The notes under the pieces were generated by a model, which was not told the DNA's origin, did not search any database, and saw only the letters and a program-made list of their open reading frames with translations. Of a DNA stretch of 15,942 nt, positions 1 to 6,205 are shown piece by piece (positions within the stretch are counted from its first letter, which is position 1; each line of letters begins with the position of its first letter). Source of the stretch: Methanosarcinales archaeon (GTDB lineage Archaea > Halobacteriota > Methanosarcinia > Methanosarcinales > Methanocomedenaceae); the NCBI GenBank assembly GCA_023136155.1, contig JAGLRT010000054.1:1-15942 (forward strand). The letters are read 5' to 3'. The position numbers were made by a program, and so were the translations under genes.

Positions 1-549
1 GATGCCAGGGCACTGATAGACAGGGCGAGGGTTGAAGCACAGGTCAATAAAGTATCTTATGACGAACCTATCGGGGTAGAGGTCCTGTCCAAGAAGATAT
101 GCGATTTCAAACAGACTTATACCCAGTATGGCGGCGTGAGACCTTTTGGCACTGCTCTTCTGATAGCTGGTGTTGAGGATAGCGAAGCAAGACTGTTTGA
201 GACCGATCCCAGCGGTGCACTGTTGGAATACAATGCCACCGGGATTGGTGCAGGCCGGGCAGAGGTAATGGAAGTCTTTGAGGAAAAATATTCTAATGAC
301 ATTAAACTTGATGAAGCCATATTACTGGGCCTGGAGGCACTGCATAATACCACTGAAGGAAGATTCGATGCATCTACCATAGAAGTTGGTGTTGTTGAAC
401 TGGAATCAAAGCAGTTCAAGAAACTTGAACCCCAGGAAGTCGCTGATTATGTCCAGAAAGTACTGGATGCCCATCCTGACGATGATGATCCTGATGAAGA
501 ATTTCATAATGAGGATATCGAATCCACGGATGAAGATACAGAGGAATAA
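1..549 (+). CDS. psmA: Proteasome subunit alpha, 3' part (start outside window)
   Basis: C-terminal 182 residues of the archaeal 20S proteasome alpha subunit, which forms the outer heptameric rings and gates entry to the proteolytic chamber in the cytoplasm. The frame is open from the first base. It contains the family-typical segments DARALIDRAR, YTQYGGVRPFG and EYNATGIGAGR. By comparison with known alpha subunits about 85 N-terminal residues (the gate and the conserved pocket lysine) lie upstream of the window. After the last conserved helix (EVADYVQKVLD) the protein ends in an acidic tail of about 26 residues, DAHPDDDDPDEEF onward, longer than in many homologues and probably disordered. 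It is followed after 30 bases by the SBDS gene on the same strand, the usual order in the archaeal exosome superoperon. The identity is certain; only the N-terminus is unseen. Confidence 0.96.
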   Translation, partial: DARALIDRARVEAQVNKVSYDEPIGVEVLSKKICDFKQTYTQYGGVRPFGTALLIAGVEDSEARLFETDPSGALLEYNATGIGAGRAEVMEVFEEKYSNDIKLDEAILLGLEALHNTTEGRFDASTIEVGVVELESKQFKKLEPQEVADYVQKVLDAHPDDDDPDEEFHNEDIESTDEDTEE

Positions 550-566
550 ATAACCCTTATATTTTT

Positions 567-571
567 AGGTG
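567..571 (+). promoter_or_regulatory. Ribosome binding site deciding the SBDS start
   Basis: The bases AGGTG end at the G of a GTG codon at 571 that could itself be read as a start. They lie 8 bases before the ATG at 580, which is normal Shine-Dalgarno spacing. The GTG therefore more likely forms part of the ribosome binding site, and translation starts at 580, giving the family-typical N-terminus MVTLDDAV. Confidence 0.7.
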
Positions 572-579
572 TGTTAAAA

Positions 580-1275
580 ATGGTCACACTAGACGATGCT
601 GTAATTGCCAGACTAAAGAAGGGAGGCAAACAGTATGAGGTATATGTAGATCCTGATGGAGCGTTTTCCTTAAAACGCGGTGATGAGATCAATATTGAAA
701 AAATACTGGCAGTGGAAGATGTATTCGAAAATGCCAGCCGGGGAGACCGACCGGCAGAACAGGATATAGAGAACACATTCGAAACACAAGATGTATTTGA
801 AATTGCTAAGCATATTATCCTGCACGGTGAGATACACCTGACTACTGAACAGCGCAAAGCCATACTGGAAGAAAAGAAACGGAAAATAATCACCTTTATA
901 GCGGCTAACGCTATAAACCCGCAGACCAGGACTCCACATCCGCCAAACAGGATAGAGCATGCTATGGAAGAAGCGGGTGTCCATATTGACCCCCTGAAGA
1001 GTGTGGATGAACAGGTAACGAACGTGATGAAAGCGATACGTCCTATCATACCGATTAGGTTTGAAGAAGTCAATGTTGCAATCAGGATTGGTATGGATTA
1101 TGCCCCAAAGGCTTATGGAACTATATCAAAATTCGGGACTTTAAGTAAAGAAGAGTGGCAAAAGGATGGGAGTTGGATTGGTGTGGTCACTATTCCCGCA
1201 GGTATGCAAGACGATTTCTTTGGTGTTGTAAATCATTTAACAAAGGGAACTGCCGAAATACGTGTTTTAAAGTGA
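580..1275 (+). CDS. Ribosome maturation protein SBDS/Sdo1 homologue
   Basis: Archaeal member of the Shwachman-Bodian-Diamond family, 231 residues, which in eukaryotes works with an EF-2-like GTPase to release the anti-association factor eIF6 from the large ribosomal subunit. An equivalent cytoplasmic role in 50S maturation is inferred for archaea. The three-domain layout is visible: an N-terminal FYSH domain (about 1-88, with MVTLDDAVIARL and YEVYVDPDGA), a helical middle domain starting with the conserved LHGEIHLTTEQRK (81-93), and a C-terminal ferredoxin-like domain from about residue 160. The hallmark INPQTRTPHPPNRIE is at 112-126. The ATG at 580 is chosen over the GTG at 571 because of an AGGTG ribosome binding site. 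It lies 30 bases after psmA and 38 before rrp4, the conserved archaeal order linking ribosome assembly to the exosome. Confidence 0.94.
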   Translation: MVTLDDAVIARLKKGGKQYEVYVDPDGAFSLKRGDEINIEKILAVEDVFENASRGDRPAEQDIENTFETQDVFEIAKHIILHGEIHLTTEQRKAILEEKKRKIITFIAANAINPQTRTPHPPNRIEHAMEEAGVHIDPLKSVDEQVTNVMKAIRPIIPIRFEEVNVAIRIGMDYAPKAYGTISKFGTLSKEEWQKDGSWIGVVTIPAGMQDDFFGVVNHLTKGTAEIRVLK

Positions 1276-1313
1276 GTATTGTAATAATTTTGTAATGTTG
1301 GTTTGAGGTTAAA

Positions 1314-2021
1314 ATGAATAAAAAAGTAGTAGTTCCTGGCGATTTTTTGTCAGATGATGTGCAAAAAGCAGGTGATGGGACCTATGTGCGAGATGGGAAA
1401 ATTTATGCTAAATTGTATGGACTTGCCAGTGATAAAGGTAAAGTACGAGTTGTTCCGTTATCAGGATTGTATATCCCATCAAGTGGAGATGTAATCATAG
1501 GTACGGTCAAATCAGTTACCTTCTCAAACTGGGTCTTGGATATCAAGTCACCCTATGAAGGGTGGCTCAATTATTCTGAATATCCAAGACGAATTGATTC
1601 TAGTGACATGAGTAATTACTTGACTGTAGGAGAATCAGTTATGGTCCTGGTAAAGGAACTCACGCCTTCCATGAAGGTGGACCTCACCATGCGCAATAAC
1701 AGATCAATGGTTATCAAAAACGGAATACTTAAGGAGATATCACCTGTGAAAGTGCCAAGGGTGATTGGAAGAGGGGGTTCCATGATCTCCATGTTGAAAA
1801 AGGAAACTAACTGTAATATCTTTGTGGGGCAGAATGGGGTAATCTGGGTAACAGGTAAGGATAAAGATGTTGTCAAGGCTGTGGATGCTATAAATGTCAT
1901 TGAAAATGAAGCCCATAAGCAAGGACTTACAGAACGTGTTGGCAAGCTGTTGAAAGGGGAATTGAAAGAGAAAAAGGAAGAGCCAGAAAGTCCGGATATT
2001 TTGAATGAACTCCTGGACTGA
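1314..2021 (+). CDS. rrp4: Exosome RNA-binding cap subunit Rrp4
   Basis: RNA-binding cap protein of the archaeal exosome, 235 residues. Three copies of Rrp4 or Csl4 sit on the Rrp41/Rrp42 hexamer and feed RNA into the central channel. The expected layout is present: an N-terminal domain with VVVPGDFL (5-12), an S1 domain (about 58-130), and a KH domain (about 140-200) containing the GRGG loop at 152-155 in VIGRGGSMI. The C-terminal 20 residues are charged (KEKKEEPESPD). The start is supported by GAGGTT a few bases upstream of the ATG. It is 34 bases ahead of rrp41, its structural partner, so co-expression is expected. Length and domain order match other archaeal Rrp4 proteins. Confidence 0.95.
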   Translation: MNKKVVVPGDFLSDDVQKAGDGTYVRDGKIYAKLYGLASDKGKVRVVPLSGLYIPSSGDVIIGTVKSVTFSNWVLDIKSPYEGWLNYSEYPRRIDSSDMSNYLTVGESVMVLVKELTPSMKVDLTMRNNRSMVIKNGILKEISPVKVPRVIGRGGSMISMLKKETNCNIFVGQNGVIWVTGKDKDVVKAVDAINVIENEAHKQGLTERVGKLLKGELKEKKEEPESPDILNELLD

Positions 2022-2055
2022 AAAAATTCTATTTACAGAAGAGAGGAATAATGAA

Positions 2056-3015
2056 ATGAGCGACAAACCAGAAAAGTTCATAGACGAGAATGGTTTACGT
2101 CTTGACGGTAGAAAACTCGACCAGATACGTGATGTTAATATTGAAGTTGGTGTATTGGCGAGAGCTGATGGTTCATGTTATCTTGAATTCGGTAATAACA
2201 AGGTAATTGCAGCAGTTTATGGACCCAGGGAAGTACATCCAAGGCATCAACAGGAATCAACAAGGGCTATTGTGAGATATAAATACAATATGGCCTCGTT
2301 CTCGGTTGAAGACCGGAAACGGCCCGGACCTGACCGGCGGAGTACTGAAATATCAAAAGTTAGCAGGGAAGCACTTGAAGACCAGGTTTTTACTGAATAT
2401 TTCCCGAAATCCGCAATCGATATTTTTGTTGAAGTTTTGCAGGCGGATGCAGGGACCAGAACAGCTGCTCTCAACGCAGCATCTGTCGCCCTGGCTGATG
2501 CAGGTATCCCCATGCGGGGTTTGGTCAGTGCATGTGCATTTGGAAAAGTTGACGATACTCTTGTAGTGGACCTGAACAAGGATGAGGACAATTACGGACA
2601 GGCTGATGTGCCTATTGCAATGACACCGGATGGAAAGATAACCCTGTTACAGATGGATGGGCATCTCACACCTGAAGAGCTGAAAACTGGTTTGGAAATG
2701 GCTCAAGAAGGATGCAGACAGGTGTATGAGGTACAAAGACAGGCACTGATGGACCACTACGCCAAGATGCAGGGCGAGACAGCAGAAGAAACTGAAGCGC
2801 CGTCAGTGGAAGATGTCGTATCAGATGAGGAAAAAGTAGCTTCAGAAGATGTGAGTACTGTAACTGAAGAAGTGGAAGAAAAGGTTATAGGTGAAAGTGT
2901 TAAGGAAGAACCTGAGGTAAAGGAAGCCATCCCCATAGAAGAAGACGAGGAAAACGAAGTCGATGGGGAAACGGATGAGGAACCTGATGTAGAGGAGGAT
3001 GATTTTCATGAATAA
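2056..3015 (+). CDS. rrp41: Exosome catalytic subunit Rrp41 with acidic C-terminal tail
   Basis: RNase PH-fold subunit carrying the phosphorolytic active site of the archaeal exosome, which degrades RNA 3'-5' using phosphate and can add A-rich tails in reverse. The core (about 1-240) has the family motifs LRLDGRK (14-20), the arginine patch RRSTEISK (94-101), AGTRTAALNAAS (132-143) and the aspartate pair D178/D184 in DNYGQAD, matching the catalytic and metal-binding acids of the family. The start at 2056 is preferred over the upstream in-frame ATG at 2005, which lies inside rrp4, because GAGAGG precedes 2056 with good spacing. The last ~79 residues are an acidic, low-complexity, probably disordered tail rich in Glu, Asp and Val, beyond the usual family length of about 240-250. 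Long acidic tails are, as I recall, also found in Methanosarcina Rrp41. The gene overlaps rrp42 by 8 bases. Confidence 0.95.
   Translation: MSDKPEKFIDENGLRLDGRKLDQIRDVNIEVGVLARADGSCYLEFGNNKVIAAVYGPREVHPRHQQESTRAIVRYKYNMASFSVEDRKRPGPDRRSTEISKVSREALEDQVFTEYFPKSAIDIFVEVLQADAGTRTAALNAASVALADAGIPMRGLVSACAFGKVDDTLVVDLNKDEDNYGQADVPIAMTPDGKITLLQMDGHLTPEELKTGLEMAQEGCRQVYEVQRQALMDHYAKMQGETAEETEAPSVEDVVSDEEKVASEDVSTVTEEVEEKVIGESVKEEPEVKEAIPIEEDEENEVDGETDEEPDVEEDDFHE
2992..2998 (+). promoter_or_regulatory. Ribosome binding site of rrp42, inside the rrp41 tail
   Basis: GAGGAGG lies within the codons for the acidic end of Rrp41. It is 9 bases before the ATG at 3008 but touches the in-frame ATG at 2999, so 3008 is the more likely rrp42 start. 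The same bases encode Glu-Glu-Asp in Rrp41. Confidence 0.65.
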
Positions 3016-3787
3016 ACAGGTCGTATCAATAATACAAAGAGATCAATTAATCCGTCTGATGTTGAAAGGCGAGCGACTTGATGGTCGTAAGCCTGAAGAG
3101 ACAAGGACTATTTCAATTGAAACAGGTGTTATTGATAAAGCTGAAGGTTCGGCACGGGTGGAGATTGGCGATACCAAAATAATTGCCGGTGTCAAAATAC
3201 AGCCCGGGACTCCGTTCCCTGACACTCCTGATGTGGGTGTAATCATAACAAGCATGGAGCTGATACCTCTTGCATCTCCTGAATTTGAATCCGGTCCCCC
3301 AAGGGAAAAAGCTATTGAACTTGCAAGGGTGACTGACAGGGGTATCCGTGAATCAGGCGCAATAGATTTAAAGAAGTTGTGCATTACAGAGGGAGAACAA
3401 GTTTGGATGGTCTTCATTGATATCCATGTACTGGATGACGGCGGAAACCTCATGGATGCAGCTTCACTAGGTGCAATTGCAGCACTCCTGACAGCCAAGA
3501 TACCTGGTGAACGCTATGGTATTGGCGAAGATATGCCCTTACCCATGAGAGATATACCGGTTTCAGTGACGGCAGTGGATATTGGTGGCGGGATTTTATT
3601 TGACCCGTCAATTGAAGAAGAGCGGGTTGCAGATTGCAAACTGACAGTTATTTCCAATCAGGAAGGGGCCATCGCAGGCATGCAGAAAAGCGGAAATGGA
3701 TCGCTTACAGTTGATCAGATAAATCATATCGTAGAAGTATCTTGCAAAAAAGGGCAGGAGATTAGAGAAAAATTCTTGGAGATTTAG
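3008..3787 (+). CDS. rrp42: Exosome structural subunit Rrp42
   Basis: RNase PH-fold partner of Rrp41, 259 residues, alternating with it in the hexameric ring of the archaeal exosome. Rrp42 has no phosphorolytic site of its own but helps position RNA and the ring. Visible family features are GERLDGRKPEETR (20-32), the signature around FESGPPREKAIELARVTDRG, VFIDIHVLDDGGNLMDAAS, and the C-terminal LFDPSIEEERVADC. The segment equivalent to Rrp41's DNYGQAD aspartate pair is absent, as expected for this subunit. The start at 3008 is chosen from ribosome-binding-site spacing; 2999 would add only three residues. It overlaps the end of rrp41 by 8 bases, suggesting coupled translation and an equal ratio of the two ring subunits. 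It is followed 3 bases later by rpl37ae. Confidence 0.95.
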   Translation: MNKQVVSIIQRDQLIRLMLKGERLDGRKPEETRTISIETGVIDKAEGSARVEIGDTKIIAGVKIQPGTPFPDTPDVGVIITSMELIPLASPEFESGPPREKAIELARVTDRGIRESGAIDLKKLCITEGEQVWMVFIDIHVLDDGGNLMDAASLGAIAALLTAKIPGERYGIGEDMPLPMRDIPVSVTAVDIGGGILFDPSIEEERVADCKLTVISNQEGAIAGMQKSGNGSLTVDQINHIVEVSCKKGQEIREKFLEI

Positions 3788-3790
3788 TTC

Positions 3791-4150
3791 ATGGCAAAGA
3801 AATATACCCGAAAAGGTCACAAAACCCGTTCAGCAGGTAGGTTCGGTGTCCGTTACGGTAGGAAGGTCCGAAAACTGGTAGCAAATATCGAAGAACGCAT
3901 GAGACAGGGATACAAGTGTCCCAAGTGCGGGCTTATGACTATACGCCGTACTGATACAGGCATTTGGAACTGCAAAAAGTGTGACCATACTTTCACTGGC
4001 GGTACTTATGTACCAAATACGTCCATGGGTCTTGCAGTAACCCGGTCTGTTAAAAAGGCTATGGAGACTGACATTATCTTTGAGGATCTTGAAGACGAAA
4101 CCGAAGACACGGAATTGGAACCAGTATCGAACCACTTCACTACCAATTAA
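3791..4150 (+). CDS. rpl37ae: 50S ribosomal protein L37Ae (eL43)
   Basis: Zinc-binding protein of the large ribosomal subunit, 119 residues. The N-terminus is basic and RNA-binding (MAKKYTRKGHKTRSAGRFG), followed by a C4 zinc finger: CPKC at 43-46 and CKKC at 61-64. The ribosomal core ends near residue 90; the remaining ~29 residues form an acidic tail (FEDLEDETEDTELE) not present in the shortest family members and likely disordered. Only 3 bases separate the gene from rrp42, and GGAG upstream supports the start. Its place between the exosome genes and rpoP is typical of the archaeal exosome superoperon. Confidence 0.94.
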   Translation: MAKKYTRKGHKTRSAGRFGVRYGRKVRKLVANIEERMRQGYKCPKCGLMTIRRTDTGIWNCKKCDHTFTGGTYVPNTSMGLAVTRSVKKAMETDIIFEDLEDETEDTELEPVSNHFTTN

Positions 4151-4223
4151 TAAACCGTTAGTCTGGAAAAAGATGCTACTTTAGATGAAACTATATTTTA
4201 GGCTAATTCCGGAGTGAGTTCAA

Positions 4224-4361
4224 ATGGGATATATATGTACAAGGTGTAAACATTCGGTGGAGATAGACTACGAAGTAATGGGTATCCGTTGCCAATTCTG
4301 CGGGCACAGGATACTGATAAAAGAGAGACCAACCCTTATCAAAAAGGTAGAAGCGGTTTAG
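4224..4361 (+). CDS. rpoP: DNA-directed RNA polymerase subunit P (Rpo12)
   Basis: Very short gene of 45 codons encoding the archaeal Rpo12/RpoP subunit, homologue of eukaryotic Rpb12, a zinc-ribbon protein bound at the Rpo3-Rpo10 assembly platform of RNA polymerase. The protein begins MGYICTRCKHSVEID and has the two cysteine pairs of the zinc ribbon at C5/C8 and C23/C26 (CQFCGHRIL), followed by a basic C-terminus (IKERPTLIKK). Length and motif order match the family closely. GGAGTGAG 5 bases upstream of the ATG is a good ribosome binding site. It sits between rpl37ae and pcc1, its conserved position in euryarchaea. It is easily missed because of its size. Confidence 0.93.
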   Translation: MGYICTRCKHSVEIDYEVMGIRCQFCGHRILIKERPTLIKKVEAV

Positions 4362-4384
4362 GTCAGGCTCTATTTAATCGGAAA

Positions 4385-4407
4385 GTAGAGGATAATATAT
4401 CTTCTAC
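4385..4407 (+). terminator. Hairpin with following T-rich stretch between rpoP and pcc1
   Basis: GTAGAGGAT (4385-4393) and ATCTTCTAC (4399-4407) pair over 9 positions in RNA, with one G-U pair and a 5-base loop. The T-rich bases ATTCTTTTACTT follow. It lies 24 bases after the rpoP stop and 46 before pcc1. It could be a partial terminator, an RNA processing site or an mRNA-stabilising end inside the superoperon; the sequence cannot separate these. A TATA-like TAATATAT overlaps the loop and right arm, so a pcc1 promoter is a further possibility. Confidence 0.4.
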
Positions 4408-4453
4408 AATTCTTTTACTTGTCTCTGCTCGATTTTACATAAGGAAGTCAATT

Positions 4454-4693
4454 ATGGAAATCGAATCCGAATTCATTTTTGAAATGTCTGATGAGATTGA
4501 TGTGATTTATCAATCCCTTTTGCCTGAACTGGGTGCATCCCATCAGCGCACCAGTTCACAGCTTATTATTCAGGGTAGTGAACTAATTCTTAAGATTAAT
4601 TCTTATGATCTGGTCTCCATGAGAGCGGCACTTAATGGATGGCTGCGGCTGATAAAGATAGCAGTTGATATGAGTATGGCAATAGAAAAATAG
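4454..4693 (+). CDS. pcc1: KEOPS complex subunit Pcc1
   Basis: Small subunit of the KEOPS complex, 79 residues, which with Kae1, Bud32 and Cgi121 makes the t6A modification at position 37 of ANN-decoding tRNAs. Pcc1 is the dimerising subunit that binds Kae1 and helps hold tRNA. The length is typical of archaeal Pcc1, and the most conserved segment, SYDLVSMRAALNGWLRLIKI (50-69), carries the D..x..RAALN pattern of the family. The ATG at 4454 is preceded by AAGGAAG and gives the expected length. An upstream in-frame ATG would run back through rpoP and is rejected. It lies between rpoP and pfdB, the usual archaeal neighbourhood. The other KEOPS genes are not in the window. Confidence 0.88.
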   Translation: MEIESEFIFEMSDEIDVIYQSLLPELGASHQRTSSQLIIQGSELILKINSYDLVSMRAALNGWLRLIKIAVDMSMAIEK

Positions 4694-4746
4694 AAGTACT
4701 ATTGTGCCGTGTTGAAACCAAATTAAACAACTGAGTGTGAATTACA

Positions 4747-5109
4747 ATGAGCGGAGAATTACCCCCACAAGTCCAAAACCAGATTGCACAAATACAGCAG
4801 GTACAACAGCAAGCACAGGCGCTAGCGCAGCAGAAAAATCAGCTTCAGATCATGTTGAAAGAATCTGACATGGCACTTGAAGAACTTGGAAAACTTGAAA
4901 ACGATGTGCCAGTCTTTAAGAATATAGGCAACTTGATGATAAAAACTGATATGTTGAAAACCACTGAAGAACTAAAGGAAAAGAAAGAGACCCTGGACCT
5001 AAGACTTCAGACCATAAACCGACAGGAAGAACGAATCAACAAACGATTCACCCAATTACAGGACCAGTTGAAGACATCTGTTGGCTCGCCAACAATGAAT
5101 GCCGAATAA
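4747..5109 (+). CDS. pfdB: Prefoldin subunit beta
   Basis: Beta subunit of the hexameric (alpha2 beta4) archaeal prefoldin, 120 residues, a jellyfish-shaped cytoplasmic holdase that captures unfolded proteins and passes them to the thermosome. The N-terminal coiled-coil helix is Gln-rich (about 8-45, heptad pattern QNQIAQIQQVQQQAQAL). The central beta hairpin segment contains VPVFKNIGNLMIKTD (54-68), and a second coiled-coil helix runs from about 70 to 112 (EELKEKKETLDLRLQTI). Length and layout match archaeal beta subunits. It follows pcc1 by 53 bases and precedes the DHH gene by 26. Its client partner, the thermosome, is encoded at the other end of this window on the opposite strand. Confidence 0.95.
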   Translation: MSGELPPQVQNQIAQIQQVQQQAQALAQQKNQLQIMLKESDMALEELGKLENDVPVFKNIGNLMIKTDMLKTTEELKEKKETLDLRLQTINRQEERINKRFTQLQDQLKTSVGSPTMNAE

Positions 5110-5135
5110 GTGCCTGTACCGAGGGCATACGAGCC

Positions 5136-6080
5136 ATGGATGTTGACGAGTCCGGTTTTTACAACCGGCTCCTGGATTATAATAATATTTTATTTCTCTG
5201 CCACCGCAATGCTGACCCTGATGCGGTTGGTAGTGCCTATACATTAGCTAAATCTCTGGGTGGCGCAGTTGGAATAGTTGATGGTTGCAACCGGGTAGCA
5301 AATACCCTGATCAGGACACTGGAAATTGAAGCTATTGAAAAGCCCAACCCTTTAGAATATGACCTTACTGTGGTCGTAGATACCAGTACGCTGGCCCAGT
5401 TGAATGGAATAGAATTAGCAGAATATGCAGTGATCGACCATCATTCTACTTGTGCTATTAAAGACGGGGCCGAGTTTTACCTCCATCGCACTGCCAGTTC
5501 TACTGCAGAGATTGTTTTTGACATCCTCAAGTTTATGGAAGCTCCTGTTATGAGGAAATCTGCTATGGCGCTTATAGCTGGTATCATTACTGACACAGGT
5601 AATTTCAAATATGCAAACCCTGATTCGTTCAGGACACTTGCAGAAATTATCGAAGTCAGTGGTGTGGAATACGGTGAAGTGGTAGACCTGCTTGCATCCA
5701 CGCCACAGGATATCAGCATGAGGATAGCCTTACTAAAAGCAGCAATTAGAGCACAAGTACATCGTACAGGTAACTGGCTTATCGCTACCAGTACAATAAG
5801 TTCTTTTGGGGGAACAGCGGCCGGTATATTGACACATGTAGGTGCAGATGTTTCATTTGTAGGTACAGAAAAAGATGGTATTGCCAGAATTAGCGGCAGA
5901 GCAAGACGCAATGCTATTGATGCAGGAGTAAACCTTGGCCAGATACTGGAAGAAGTAAGTAAATTATTCAATGGTACGGGTGGAGGACATGACGGGGCGG
6001 CCGGGCTTGATGTGGAAGGTGGAAACGTGCAGGATATTCTGAAAAGCTGTGTAGATGTTACAATAAATAAATTGCAGTGA
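5136..6080 (+). CDS. DHH-DHHA1 family phosphoesterase (NrnA-like)
   Basis: Metal-dependent phosphoesterase of 314 residues with an N-terminal DHH domain and a C-terminal DHHA1 domain. The catalytic motifs are intact: HRNADPD (23-29), D82 in VVVDTST, DHH at 101-103, D153 in IITDTGNF, and the substrate-binding GGGHDGAAG at 282-290. Relatives degrade very short RNAs, pAp or cyclic dinucleotides. For an archaeal protein at the end of the exosome operon, clearing the short oligonucleotides left by the exosome is an attractive inference but not shown by the sequence. The start at 5136 has only a weak, distant GAGGG upstream, so the N-terminus is less certain than the rest. It is the last gene of the + strand superoperon; a 125-base gap with a TATA-like box follows. 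Confidence 0.87.
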   Translation: MDVDESGFYNRLLDYNNILFLCHRNADPDAVGSAYTLAKSLGGAVGIVDGCNRVANTLIRTLEIEAIEKPNPLEYDLTVVVDTSTLAQLNGIELAEYAVIDHHSTCAIKDGAEFYLHRTASSTAEIVFDILKFMEAPVMRKSAMALIAGIITDTGNFKYANPDSFRTLAEIIEVSGVEYGEVVDLLASTPQDISMRIALLKAAIRAQVHRTGNWLIATSTISSFGGTAAGILTHVGADVSFVGTEKDGIARISGRARRNAIDAGVNLGQILEEVSKLFNGTGGGHDGAAGLDVEGGNVQDILKSCVDVTINKLQ

Positions 6081-6150
6081 ATAAACTTCAATCAATAACT
6101 CCTGAAAATAAACGGTTGTAAAAGCTGTCAGGTAGTATTGAACCCTCTAT

Positions 6151-6158
6151 TTTATAAA
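6151..6158 (+). promoter_or_regulatory. TATA-like box, probable pelA operon promoter
   Basis: TTTATAAA in the 125-base gap after the DHH gene matches the archaeal TATA box. Transcription would start near 6180, about 25 bases before the pelA ATG. It is the clearest promoter candidate separating the exosome superoperon from the Pelota operon. No start-site data are available. Confidence 0.5.
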
Positions 6159-6178
6159 ATCCTAACAGCAAATAACAT

Positions 6179-6201
6179 AACCTACCAGTACACTATAGGT
6201 T
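6179..6201 (+). promoter_or_regulatory. Inverted repeat just upstream of the pelA start
   Basis: AACCTA (6179-6184) and TAGGTT (6196-6201) are perfect 6-base complements around an 11-base loop, ending 4 bases before the pelA ATG. The right arm contains the only AGG-like ribosome binding site for pelA, so folding could hide it. It also lies near the expected transcription start, so it might be a DNA operator. Six base pairs can occur by chance. Confidence 0.3.
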
Positions 6202-6205
6202 TTGG

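Noticed and set aside
571..579. GTG start for the SBDS protein
   Set aside because: The GTG is part of the AGGTG ribosome binding site serving the ATG at 580.
504..1073. Long open frame on the - strand opposite the SBDS gene
   Set aside because: Its Ser/Ile/Cys-rich composition and lack of motifs mark it as a shadow of the real gene.
2005..2055. Upstream in-frame ATG that would add 17 residues to Rrp41
   Set aside because: It lies inside the end of rrp4, has no ribosome binding site and adds residues not typical of Rrp41. The ATG at 2056 has GAGAGG at good spacing.
4289..4453. Upstream extension of pcc1 starting within rpoP
   Set aside because: It reads the rpoP codons in another frame and would give a Pcc1 far longer than the family norm of about 80 residues.
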